Source of the DNA: Tulasnella sp. 424
Lineage: Eukaryota > Basidiomycota > Agaricomycetes > Cantharellales > Tulasnellaceae
NCBI GenBank assembly: GCA_019633425.1
Contig: WSUB01000021.1
Span: 248,001-312,000, forward strand
DNA: 64,000 bases
Direction: 5' to 3'
The notes below the pieces were generated by a model. The model saw nothing but the letters and a program-made list of their open reading frames with translations, was not told the origin of the DNA and did not search any database. Position 1 is the stretch's first letter. Each line of letters starts with the position of its first letter. The translations under genes and the position numbers were made by a program. Positions 35,190 to 46,471 of the stretch are shown here, piece after piece.

Positions 35190-35575
35190 AGCATAGTGAA
35201 GCGCTACTACCTCGAAAACGCGTCGGCCGCAGACCACCAGCCACCGGGACGACGCGTAGTCGGGGTAGCCGCGAGGCACTACACCACCAGGTCGAGTTTG
35301 CAGGATAGTTCCGTTCTCTACTCAAAAAAGTTAGAAGAGCCGAAGGCACCCCTCATACACTTGGCCTAGAAGCCCATCGACGCGCTACTACCAAGATCGC
35401 AGTCGAGAGTGGAATTCCGACAGCAAGCTGGGTAGTAATGGGGCAATGAACCACTGAGACGAGTGTACGAGGACCAAGAAGCATAGTGTCGCGCTACTAC
35501 CTCGACGCGCCGTTAACGTACGTCGCAGACACGGCGGGGTAGTAATGGGACAATACACCACTTGGAAGGGCAGGA
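35190..35575. repeat. Hairpin-forming repeat array, copy 2
   Basis: Same arrangement as 28608-28975: GCGCTACTACCTCGAAAACG with GTCGGGGTAG near 35205-35270, GCGCTACTACCAAG with GGGTAGTAATGGGG near 35382-35442, and GCGCTACTACCTCGACGCG with GCGGGGTAGTAATGGG near 35490-35550. Arms are kept while the loop sequences differ slightly. Confidence 0.6.
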
Positions 35576-35670
35576 GAGATTGGTAGAGGACAAGAGAGGA
35601 GAGGAAGAAGAACCGAGGAAGTGAGGGATGAGAGGTGATGGGGAACGAAGAAACGAGACGAGAGTATGGG

Positions 35671-35680
35671 CTTTTATACG
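35671..35680 (-). promoter_or_regulatory. TATA box upstream of hairpin-array transcript, copy 2
   Basis: Minus-strand CGTATAAAAG followed by a pyrimidine-rich leader, as at 29065-29074. Confidence 0.5.
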
Positions 35681-35689
35681 CTTCCCCCC

Positions 35690-36837
35690 CTCCCAGACCG
35701 ATGTAGAGCTGCCTATGACGTGTCGTCCTTTCAATGTATTCCATTGTAGTCTGTCAAGCCAAGCCTCCCCAAAAGTTACTCCCTCAACGGAATCTATCTC
35801 GTATCTAAATTCGGAACGATTGAGATGCGGCATCACTCTCAGCATCACTTGTCCCAAGATCAATTAGAAACCTGTCCGTAAAATGACGTCATCCTCGCTT
35901 ACAGCTAGTCGCCGCGCAGCGTAGGGAACTTCCCTTCCCCTGGGACTAGATTTTGGTCGGGACTGGGTTTGGATCCCCTTCAAGTTCGGACAGTGTCCTG
36001 AATGACGTAGATGTCATAGAAGTAGACGACCTTCATGTAGCTATTCAGAGGTAACGGACTCTGGGGACACGTAGCTACCGTGGCCAACCTTACATAAAGG
36101 CAGGGCCCTAGCTAGCAGACTCTCCTCACGAAGCTCGCCGAGGATTCTGCGGCTCGAAGTGAGGAACTACCCCTTCAGTGGTTTCTAGTCATTCGATCAG
36201 AGTGCTTAATCCCATTAATGATAATTACCTACTCGAAACGACATATCAGGGGTTCTCGTCGGATTTCTCCGTCCCCGTACATTAGCGCAGGCATCGCGGT
36301 CTTGAGGAAATTATCCTCCCCAGGATTTACGGCGTTAGGTCCAGGCCAGGGACTCGATTATGTGAAACAGAACACGACCGTTTACTTCAGCCTTATCAAA
36401 TCCGCCGGCAGCACCCGACACTCCGGACGGAAGAGTGGACATTTCTCAATCAGTGTCCCTTCCTCCAGTGAGGGATTGACACCTGCGCCGCTGGCACTGT
36501 ACCCGTACACCTGCGACCTACTCCTCGTACTCACCATGGTTTGACCCACTACACCAAACGAGTTGGAGACGTGGACGACACCCCGACGACTTCGCAACCA
36601 TAAGCCCGAGAGAAAGATATACAGTTGCTATTGTTAAAATGGGGTCAGATCGGAAGAGAGATGGTGAGCTAAGTAGTGAGCAAGAACTAACAAGAATGGT
36701 TGAGAGTCTGAGGCGAGGACCGGCGATGTGACTAGCAGAGAGGAACTCATTGAACCTTGTGAATCGAATACATAAATACATGGACTGTGATGTAGAGTCA
36801 ACAAAACACCCGCTCAAGCTGAATGTCCCCCGAAGCC
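35690..36837. other. 3' flank of kinase-TPR gene 2
   Basis: Conserved with 29100-30225; no gene supported. Confidence 0.35.
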
Positions 36838-39209
36838 TCATGTGGCTTCTTCTCGGTTAGATAATCGACGTAGGTGAGCAGCTTGGTTTGAGGCATAAGC
36901 CACCCAGTCAGCCCGTCCGATTCCTTCAAAGACTTCAGCAGCTTCGGTATAGAGACGAATCGCGTCACTGTAGTCCTCCTGATCGCGATGCACGTTAGCA
37001 AGGTACGACAGAGCGGCAGCTCTCCCGTATTGGTCGCCAATGTTGGTAGAGATTTGCAAGGCTTCCGAAAGGAGGGTGATGGCCTGGCCAAACTCATTCC
37101 GAAGCCGATGCACCTCAGCGAGACCCCGAAGAGCTTGAGCTTTCCCGAGGCTGTCACCGAGGTCGGTGCGGATTTCTAAGTCCTCGGAGTAGAATGCAAT
37201 GGCCTGGCTGTACTCCTTTTGGGCCAGATGCACCTCAGCGAGACCCCAAAGAGCCTCGGCGCTCCCTATCTTGCTGCCGATGTCGATGCAGATTTGGAGG
37301 GCCTCGGTGAAGAATGTTGCGGCCTGGCTAGAGTTATTTTGCTTCCGATGCACCTCAGCGAGTGCCCAAAGAGCGGAGGCTCTCCCTGGTCCGTTGTCCA
37401 TGTCGGTGTAGATTTGTAGGGCCTCCGTGACGGATGGAATAGCGTGGCGGTGCTCGCCCAGAAGCCGATGTACCTGCGCCAGTTGCACTAGGGCATTGGC
37501 CTTCCCTTCCATGTCGCCGTTGTCCGTGTAGCCACCCACAGCCCTGGTCAGGAAGTCCAATGCATTGGGGTAGTCACCCTGCTTCCAGTGCATCACTCCC
37601 AAGTTCATCAGAAGCCCGGGAGAGCGAGCTCTCGAAGCCGCTGTATCCGAGGTCCGAATCGGGTTCGGAATAACCATGGGCTGTATCGAAATCGATCAAT
37701 TGTCGTAACCGATCCTACTGAACATTACTCACCATCCAGTTGATTGACTTTCGACAATCCTCAGCTATCGGTCGTTTGCTGGGGTCGATGCTCCAGCACA
37801 CCAGCATAAGGGAGCAAAGCGCCTGGATCAACGACATGCGGGCGTCGCCGGTGATGGAGGGGAGATCTCCCTGAACGACGCGCTTGATAACTATCGTGTC
37901 CTTGACGTCTTGAAACGGAATGAAGCCGGTCATGACCTACGTCCAAGTTTTATTGAGCCTCGAATGCGAGTAGATACTAGCACGACTCTGACGTTACCTC
38001 GTATGCTACCCATCCCAATGCCCAGATGTCGCTGCAGAGGCCGGGTTCCTCCTCGTACAGCAGCTCTGGAGCAGCCCAACGAAGGGTGTAATTATCTCCC
38101 GTCAGCGTTATGGTATTTGTGGATGCACAGAACGTTGCTTCTAGCGAAAGCGCCGCCAGGGGTTTGTTTTGAGCCGGCTTCGTCTCCTTGTTGAGATCGT
38201 TGGCTTTAAGACGACGGGCTGATCCAAAGTCGGTAATTATCGCCCGGCATTCGGAGTTTACCAGTATGTTTAGCTGAGAAGCATAGAAGAAAGTTTATCT
38301 AGTGAGTCATCATGACGCTGTTGGAACCTACCGATTTAAGGTCTCCGTGGCATACGGGCGGCTGTCGGCCATGGAGGTACTCCACTCCATTCGACACGTC
38401 GAAAATCTAGAGCAGGACCATTCATGACTGGTTCGACGAAAAGTAGTTCGATCGTACCAGCAAGATCCGTTCAGGAATTTCCCACTCTGCCGAGGCGATG
38501 AAGTCCCGCAAGGTACCGTTTTCTTCCCAGGGAAAGACTAGCCAGATTATACCCTTAGACAGATCTTCGACGAACCCCTCGAGCTTGATGATGTTTCCAT
38601 GCGATAGTTCCACCAAGAATTCCGCTTCTCTAACCGTCAACTGAACCGAAAAGATACTCAGCGCTGAAACCCCTGGGCAATTGGATGAGGTATTCTGACC
38701 CCCAATACCCGCGCTATATCGTCTGACATCTTCATCTTTTTTACCGCTACAGCCTGTGAGAGTAGAGTCGATGAGCGGCCCGACGTCCCGGTCAATGGCT
38801 GGAGACGCTAAGCAGTACAAACCTTTCGCTGGCGAGAGGTTTCTCCAGCACTGCCATCTAAGTCGGGACCTTTGTCTTTGGTAGGATCGGACTGGCTCGT
38901 TCTGTCTTTGCTACCGGGGGGAGAGGCCAAAAAGGCTTGTGAAACCGTCGCGTGGCCCCCCCGGACCTCGCGACCCGCCTCAGGGAATTCGATCGAGGAC
39001 TCGTCGAGCCGCCATTTCGCAAGCTTTTCGAGCCTATCCCTCTACGAGCGAGACATTGTTTCAGTGAGATATTGGAATATGCCATTTGAGACCTCAGAGC
39101 GACGTACCATATTGGCGCTCGGTTGGAATCCACTCGAGGAAGTGTCGGGGTTTGACGATGACCCAGGCAAACCACTGGGACTGGCATCGTGGCTGTCGTC
39201 TTTTTGCAT
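36838..39209 (-). CDS. Protein kinase-like domain fused to six TPR repeats (K2)
   Basis: Close paralogue of K1 with the same exon layout, starting MQKDDSHDASPSGLPGSSS (ATG 39209). Kinase blocks: AVAVKKMKMSDDIARVLG, LTVREAEFLVELSHGNIIK, FPWEENGTLRDFIASAEWE, GVEYLHGRQPPVCHGDLKS, LNILVNSECRAIITDFGSAR, YTLRWAAPELLYEEEPGLCS and FIPFQDVKDTIVIKRVVQGD. The TPR exon (about 37680-36838) has six 40-residue repeats with many substitutions relative to K1, concentrated at repeat surfaces (for example LLGEHRHAIPSVTEAL versus HLGRSSQAIPFSTEAL). The open frame and splice sites are all kept, so it appears functional. The glycine-rich loop is again absent. Confidence 0.84.
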
Positions 39210-40858
39210 TTAAGGTTCTTATCGAGAAGAGGTTGGTTATAAGAGTCGGCGTTCTGCGATGGGCTGGGTCGCAGAGGGGGAAAAGTGGGTGGAGTGTTGA
39301 TGGAAGATTATGGGTCAATCGTGGCAGAGGGTATACAAAGAAAACATCACCTGGCGCTACACCTTAACCTGCCTTCCTTTGCGCGATGAACGGGCACGCC
39401 GTAATGTTCCTGCAGCTTTGCATGCCCCGCGAAGAAGTTTGAGCTTCTATCGCCAATCGCCGCGCGCAACATCAACATCTCCCATGATCACGCGCCCTCG
39501 TCGCACTGCCTCATCACACAAGGCTGAAAGGCAATTTGCCTAAATAGGGGAGATAGTAAGAAGGAGGAGATAGAGGAAACTGTTGTTAATGCATCCCCTC
39601 TAGTCTGGTCCTTGTTTGCCGAGATCTGCCGAGCAGCCAGCGGAGGGGTCTCCCGGTTTGAACACGCTTCTCGTTACTGTATCTCGAGTGTCCGCCAGGC
39701 TCACATCTCATGCACACGCACGTGGTCAGGCTCATTCAAGTCTCCCTACTTTACTCACGCACCAACTAGACAGATATATCGACTTCCAGTCAACGCTCGA
39801 GGGTCTTGACCGGGCGGCCATGACGCCTTGGGAGCGCGCTGCGCTAGCCAGATCACCGAGAAAATTGGTCGTTCTGGCTGTCTTCAACCTGCCTCGGTCT
39901 TATGAGGGCAGTAAGTTTGTTTATAGAATGAGACCACGCAGAGCTCACGTATGGAAAGAGCGTGGAGGACACTTTTACGAGCAGCTATTTCAAGCCTCCG
40001 TAAGGTCGACCAGTCTGATAGCTGAAAATGACCTCGTCGAACAGCCCTAAAAGGGCCATCAGAGCTACAGCCTCTAAAGTCGTTGTTTCGTCCGGACATT
40101 GCTCCAATAGACTGACCTATGTGACGTAGTCGTTGAGGACCGTGGCCAGGCGCAAGTCCGTAGTACCAGACATTATTCGGTGTATGGCTACTCCTTCAAG
40201 CACGTTCGATAGACCGAGCGTGCCATGCCGAACGATGAAAAGCGTAAGGTGATTTCTGTAAAACCTCTCGCCCCAGGCAACGTCGTGCGAATAAACACGT
40301 TGCTAGAGTTGCATACAGGCTCGAGGTTCGTTCATCACTGAGAGCTTGCTTTTCCGAGGAGTTCCGCACGCGTGGACACCACTTAATTAGATAGGAGGTA
40401 GTAAAGGAGAAGGCGCACCTTGATTCTGGTGTTGATGCGGACGACTTTGGTCCATTCGTTCACGCTCAGGAGATCAATCTGAAGCTGATTATTGATCCTA
40501 AGTTCCTCATATTCTGCGGTGATAGGCATAAGTGCGCGCCGCTTACTGTTCACAGAGCAGACTCGAGGCTTGATTCCAAGACCCAGATATAGTCTTCCAG
40601 TTGGTGAAGCCTCTAGCCAAGGCACTCGGGCGATGTGCCCGGCCAAAAGGTCAGAGCACCTACAAAGCAACGAACTAGCTTTATAACCTACCCCACGTAA
40701 CTCGGAGGGTGAGAAGAACTATGTCAAATTCTGATCGCGAGGTTTGCCAAGTACAAAAAAGGAATTCGTATCACGATGCCGCGCCGAGGAAGCAAAAAAG
40801 AAGGGACAGATTGAGTCCATCCAACAAATCCCAGCCGCCAGTGCAGAATCTGGCCGGG
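39210..40858. other. Kinase 2 promoter and intergenic region
   Basis: It contains the conserved kinase upstream region up to about 39620. A plus-strand open segment at 39616-40050 (LDRYIDFQSTLEGLDRAAM, ERAALARSPRKLVVLAVFNL) has no ATG at its start and a frame-damaged counterpart at 33.1 kb. A minus-strand open segment near 40530-40385 (MPITAEYEELRINNQLQID) may be an exon of something. Neither is convincing. Confidence 0.35.
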
Positions 40859-41622
40859 TTATAACCGGCGTAAACGACGGAACTGGATCGTCGTCTGGTC
40901 TTGGATACCGTAGCTCGACAGAGTCTGGCTATCCTCTAAGTCTTGGCCATTGAAGAGTAGACGTTGCCCATTCAAAGGAACCCCATTCATTTCTTTGATT
41001 TTTTCCTTTACGCGGCTTATCGTGTCTGAGGAATGGAGGTCAGTGACCGTCAGCACCGCGCCGAACGGAGTGGGCTTGACGAATAAAGTCATCCCCGCTC
41101 GACTGCTAGACGATCTAGGAAGGGAGAAGTGAGTACAATGACAAAAAAGATTAGAAAGCTCAACCTACCCCTCAGGATCTGCAGCTTTCGGTGGGCTAGC
41201 TGCCGCTGGAGCCTCAGGCATAATAGCCTTCGAGGACCGTAGTAAAGGTGTCTCGGGCAACTTTGGGCCAGAGTCGAATCCATCCCCCACAACGCCAATT
41301 TCAAACGTATCAACTCCAACGGAAGCCAAGGGCCAAGCTTCCTGACTGATCTCAACCCGGCCGCGGTCGGGATAGTCAACAAGGACGGCGGAAAAGGTGA
41401 TAAAGTCGGGCTGTATTTCCCTTAATGAGGGGAACGTAGCTTTCGCCGTACTCATAGCCGCCTAGAATTTTGCGTTCATTCGAGAGCGTAAGATGGTTGT
41501 TGAGGGTTGGAAAGAATAAGCCCCCTGACCTCGTGTGTCGAAGGGCGGAGGATTGCTACTGTTCTGTCCTTGTACACAAGGAAGACGAGTGCCGACGGGC
41601 TGGAGGTACTATTTGAAGACAT
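40859..41622 (-). CDS. Short family variant: N-terminal domain plus ubiquitin-like domain, no KPVIYLYPP domain (213 aa)
   Basis: Exons are 41622-41530 (31 codons, the family length), 41461-41169 and 41114-40859. Together they are 642 bases, in frame. Exon 1 starts MSSNSTSSPSALVFLVYKDR and ends RPSTHE. Exon 2 carries AAMSTAKATFPSLREIQPD, VLVDYPDRGRVEISQEAWPL and an Ala/Pro-rich linker. Exon 3 carries a complete ubiquitin-like domain: MTLFVKPTPFGAVLTVTDLH, DTISRVKEKIKEMNGVPLNG, QRLLFNGQDLEDSQTLSSYG and TTIQFRRLRRL, then TAA. There is no terminal Gly-Gly and no KPVIYLYPP domain. Because frame and splice sites are intact, I read it as a functional shortened form and not as debris. Confidence 0.72.
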
Positions 41623-44503
41623 ACTGCACTTGTCGTTGCCGACGGAGCTACGGTAGTGAAATCATCGTGCACTCGGTCTAAGTCGCAATATCGAACTGTG
41701 GGAAAGGTGCTTGGCCACCGTTGGCCTCAACATATTGGTTCGCCTGGACGGACAAATGAATCGAGAGAGGACTTCATGTATCAAGAACTCAAGTCACATA
41801 CATATAATGTTTGTTTCTTAACCTAACTCACCAGTTGGAGCGAGCTCTTGGGGCGTCGAGGTTGGTTATCAGTCAAACCTGAACACTATCACCGTCGCTC
41901 TCATTTCACCAATTCCACACGATTCCATATAAGCGTCGCTTGAAATAAGTTTCTAAATTATCAGTTCCTAACTCGTAAGATGCTCAGACCGTTACGGCGT
42001 GACTTACGGAGATAACGGGGTTTTAAGTCTTCATTTTCCACACCTTTCCCCATGTGGCAGTATTGGTAATCTCGCCGACATCCCCCAAAACAGTCACAAA
42101 TCTACTGTGCTCCATATAGCTTAGCTTGCAACTCTAAAGTCAGAACAATCGACCTTAAGATGAAACGAAATCCGAAGCTCCACCCTTTCGCACGCCCCTG
42201 AAGTTGAAGGACCATTGTTCTTTGGAAGGTGGCTGGCCTGACCAACTCACATAAGCAAGCACGCGCGATGAACATCGCTCGCTTGGTATAAGAATTGTGA
42301 ATACTTGGGAACATTGAAAGCGTGCCAGGTCCTCTTTGCCGTACTGAAATGTAAGCGGTGAGGTGCAGTGGCCAGCTCTTCTCGATCGAGACGTGGATGC
42401 CGACTCTCGATGAGCTGGGAAATGCGGAGGAAACCATCGGTGCCTTGCCGCAGAAAAGATTTACCAACTCCGCTCGGCAACAACACCTTGATGTTTGGGA
42501 TCGTCTGGCCCCTCCCCTCAGGACGCACTGCACCACCAACCCCTCCCACATCGTTTCTCTCTCGTCGTCTCCCCTCCTCCAGGCCCTTATTCCTCCTCTA
42601 TGTGTGGGCAGTGATGTCAATAGATGGCGTCTGCCGAACGTCTGCGAGAAACGGGTGGTTCGTTTCCCCGCTTCATCTTCCCATGCGCACCTCTCCAATC
42701 CTTTCTACCCCTCTCGCAACCGTTGCGTTCACTCACCCTTGAATCTGCAAGCTAGACATATGATACGAGTCCTACGACCTGAAGGTTTCGTCCCCTGCAG
42801 CTGCCGATCAGCCTTCGGCCGCCCGGACCAGATTTCTCTCCGAGCACCCATTTCAATCCGAACCGTCGACCCCACGCCGGCCACAGCTCCCGCTCAAGCA
42901 AAGGCGTAGAATCGAACTCTCGATACTTCCCGCTCATTCTCTTTACCGGACGTATCCCCCGAACAACACCGTCCAAAAATCTCGTTCCCATTCCACGTTC
43001 GGTCTCGGTACCCCAATTAACCTTTCGTGAGCCTCCGCAACCTACCAACCTCTCAAGACAGCTTTACCAGAGTCGGGAGTTCAGTCACATCGAAATAAGA
43101 CGTTCTTTGGACGGTGAAGAAGTATGCCCTGAATCTCAACCTGCGCAGCGACGAAACGGCCGACCCGAGTGTCCTGGATTCTCCAGTTCAGAGCAAACCT
43201 GGCTTATTATCTCTACGTCTACAGCGGGATAATGCGCCTATCAGTACCGTAGTCATCCCTTTCAGGAACGTCTCGCGCACAAACTGTCCCGAGCAAATCT
43301 TAATGTATCAGCTCCAGTTCGAATCTTAATATACATCCGCGAAGCGCCGAACGGCACCAAAACGGATATGTACACATGAAGGCGATCGAGGAGAAGCACT
43401 TGTCGAGGAGGGCCTTTTCGAGCGATCGCTCTTGACGAAATTTCGACCGCCAACCCATCCACCCCCCGGGAAGATTGCACAACGATAGGCTTCGCACTCG
43501 AACGACCTTCATTACCGCACACACAGCAGGACACCCTAGTCCCAGAGCTTCTGCGAAGGTGTGTTTGTCGTTGACCGTGATAGTTTGTGAGGTGCCTGAA
43601 CCACGCCGTCGTCCATAGTGCAATGCACCGAGGTCACCTGCCGTTGGAAGTTGGGTTACATTCGTCGCTGTACACATGCATAGGAAGTGCCCTCAATAAA
43701 CGTACCTTCACGGAGGATCTCGTAACTGGAGCGGTGCGGTTGCTATGGATCTGGCCGCACAAGCTGCAAAGGGATGGTCGATCTTGAGCAACGTTCGTGC
43801 AATGCAATTCAAAGAAATCGAGGAGGGCATTTAGCTGGGCAAGCGTTCCAGTTTGAGCAGTGCCTGTCTACTTTTGGCTATATGAACACGAATACAAGGG
43901 AAGGAGGACGTTCCAAACATGATGAGATTGGGAGTCCAAAGTCGAATTCGTCGGGGGCAGTTGCATCTCTCGACAAGCGACAGCACCCCCTGGGTCAAGA
44001 GACACGTCAAGATGGCGGAGAGTGGCAAGGGATGTATCGAGGGCGTTCAATCCCATTAAAGTGGGACTGAGAGGACGAGAACGCGCCAGTCGAGATGGTA
44101 ATATTTCACGAAAAGAGGCTTGGGACCTGAAACAATTTGTCCGTCTTCGAACTGACATTCCACTCGAGGAAGAATACTTAGATAGACATATAGTATTAAT
44201 AGAGAGTTTGTTTGTATGGATCCATGGTACTACGACACTCTGGGGCACCGAGGCGAAGAGTCAAGGCGCCGGATCTGCCAGATTGGGCAGTCAAAGCGCT
44301 GGGCTCCAGCACCGTTCGTTTTTCCATAAAGTAGTACCTCGAGCTATTCTTACAATCGAACACAGAATCATGAACTTGCAAATACTAGACAGGGCATAGT
44401 GGTCGCAGAGGACGTAGAGAGCGATCATGGGCGCTTACGATGGAAGCAATAGATAGAGAGAGGCGGACCAAATCCAAACATGCAACAGATGTGATGTACC
44501 CCA
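41623..44503. other. Long region without a supported gene
   Basis: Several overlapping ORFs occur on both strands at 42102-42909 (up to 198 codons) and 43114-44400. None shows a domain, a consistent splice pattern or a paralogue in this window, and plus and minus readings overlap. Minus-strand pieces such as GDLGALHYGRRRGSGTSQTI (about 43640-43580) look protein-like, but I cannot link them into a gene. Confidence 0.35.
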
Positions 44504-45156
44504 CTAGCCACACAACCCCCAAGGCGCAGGTGGAGGGCCTGGATAGAACATAGGTGGCAAGAAAGGACTTGGGGCCATAAGCGGAGGGGGCATCAAAGGG
44601 GTGACTGGGACGAGGTTCGTAGGCGAATTGGGATCAAATCCAATATCGCTGTCATTTGACGACTGCCTGGATGACCCCGAGCTCGGCGGAAGCATCGGTA
44701 TTTCGAGCCCCACTGAACCTCGATGTTTACGTCGGATGTGCTGTTTCACCGAGTCTTTTCTGCTACTCCTGCGTTTGATAGATAGAGAGATGCTCAGGAG
44801 GACTGGAGGGAAAGAGAACTGGGGTTGGGGGTCGTGAAACGCACTTGTAGGAGCAGCCATACGAGGGGCATCCAAACGATCTCGCATGTCGAGCTCTGCA
44901 GCGGGAGCGCGCTGCCGGATCCAAAAACTTTTTTCCGCACTCGCATGCGTGATATTCGCTTCGTTGATGTCTGCACGAGCGGATGTTAGCTCCAGAACCC
45001 CAAGCTTTTTAAGGAAGCGGAACGCACTGCGAGTTGATATGCCTACGAAGACCCGCAGGACTCTGCAGATAACATGAGAATCGGAATATAGTCCATATGA
45101 GTAAATATGAAAAGACGTACTGCGAGGGTTTTGCCACAGACTTCGCAAGATGACAT
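44504..45156 (-). CDS. C2H2 zinc-finger protein with Pro-rich tail (Z3)
   Basis: Exon 1 (45156-45121) encodes MSSCEVCGKTLA; exon 2 (from 45062) encodes SPAGLRRHINSQ. After a GTGCGT intron, exon 3 encodes HQRSEYHACECGKKFLDPAA, RSRCRARHARSFGCPSYGC and SYK. After a further intron the last exon reads RRSSRKDSVKQHIRRKHRGS, then VGLEIPMLPPSSGSSRQSSN. It ends in a Pro/Met-rich tail (LVPVTPLMPPPLMAPSPF) at WGLCG, TAG at 44504. There are three C2H2-type fingers; the second has its cysteines as CxC, as in Z1. It is the longest of three related genes in the window and the only one with an activation-domain-like tail. A transcription factor role is inferred. Confidence 0.72.
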
Positions 45157-46171
45157 AAGAGGTACGAAAGAAGGTGAACGGAGGTTTTTTCTGGGTAGCG
45201 GGAAGTGGACAAAGTTCAGTCTGAGTTTGAATGACGGTTTTTTACAAGATACGCGGGAGGTAAAAAGGATTGGAGAGGAGACAGTTAAGTCGACGTACAG
45301 TCTGGATACGTATTCGGGACCGAGTGCTGGCACCTCTAGCTGGCTGAAGAGGTTGCCGTCTTTTGTCGATTGCGAACGAGGTGATCGTCGGACCTTGAGA
45401 CGCGGCAACTTCCAGCTGCTTACTTCGGAACCCTAGGCTTCGGCACCTCAGTCCATGGCATGCCACCGAGAGTCATGCTGACCAATGACGTTCTACATGT
45501 ACAACGTTTGCCACAATTCACGCTCGTGCGATCGTAGTTCAAAGCTTTGGCATGACCAGATCTCGGTGTCAGCGCGTTTGCCGAGATGAAAAGATTCCGC
45601 AACAAAAACGCCAGTTTGCACTATTCTACGTACTGTAATTTGGAACTAGGAGGGCCTACGAAACACCGAGTCCGAAAGCAGCCTCGACCGAGAGTGACAG
45701 AGTCATAATTTTATGGAAATGTCGGAAGATATCACGGTCGTCCAGCTCATTGGATATGCACGCGGAACCTGACGACGCCGGTCCCCTTTGTTCAAGCGTA
45801 GGCTGAAAACGCCCAATTGCAAGGGACCTCTGGATGGGCCAAGACCGGCCAACCCCTGAAAAAATGTATTTTTAAAGCTAGATATCCGGTAGTGCCAACG
45901 GTTATCAGTCAATTGGGTCTAACCGAAGGTGTGATTTGGCGCGCATAGGCTGGTTTGCCGGTGGGTTCTCAGCCCGGAAATGACTGCTCCCAAATAGTCC
46001 AGATCATTCCCATAATTGCCATCCTGCTTGTATAAATGCCGAATACAGTTGAACAAGTCACGGGTTTCATCTAAATTTATTCCGCGCGAGCAGACTGCCG
46101 TGGGACGTCAAGCTGGACAGTACCCCAGATACCCCGCTTAGAATCGGTATCTACCAGAAGAAGTGGGGATA
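45157..46171. other. Intergenic, promoter of Z3
   Basis: No supported gene. A TATA-like TGTATAAAT lies near 46028-46037, about 140 bases before the small ORF at 46172. Confidence 0.35.
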
Positions 46172-46351
46172 ATGAGAACATCGGTCGGTTACATTACAAT
46201 CAAGAGTGGAGATTACATCGAAGTGATGTACGTCCAGGTCCACAGTCTTGGGGAGGTGGGCGTTCACTCAGGTCCGACGATTGTGGCGCCGGAGATATCG
46301 GGGTTAGTGTTCATAGAAGTCTGGGACCGTCCAACCGATGAACGACAATAA
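46172..46351 (+). CDS. Possible small protein (about 59 residues)
   Basis: The ORF starts MRTSVGYITIKSGDYIEVMY and continues SLGEVGVHSGPTIVAPEISG to WDRPTDERQ and TAA. Composition is protein-like, with predicted strands and few rare residues, and a TATA-like element sits upstream. It has no paralogue here and I do not recognise it. It could also be the last exon of a spliced gene. Confidence 0.35.
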   Translation: MRTSVGYITIKSGDYIEVMYVQVHSLGEVGVHSGPTIVAPEISGLVFIEVWDRPTDERQ

Positions 46352-46471
46352 TAGATATATTCTCCTCCCTAGTATTACTTCATTTGTACAGTTGATACAT
46401 TGTATAATACAGAGTGGTGTTTACCGATCTCACCATAAACCCCAAAACAAAACACTGCCAGAGTTCTCCTA

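Larger units (their letters stand above)
33798..39960. repeat. Large tandem duplication I, right copy
   Basis: Second copy of 27264-33230 in the same orientation, with the same gene order. Both share AAATAACGT followed by TTTTCACCCTTCGAGT at the left end. Boundaries are approximate. Confidence 0.75.

Noticed and set aside
42102..42909. Long overlapping ORFs on both strands (183 and 198 codons)
   Set aside because: The plus and minus readings overlap, neither has a recognisable domain or paralogue, and the compositions (Ser/Pro/Arg-rich) suit chance ORFs in GC-rich DNA.
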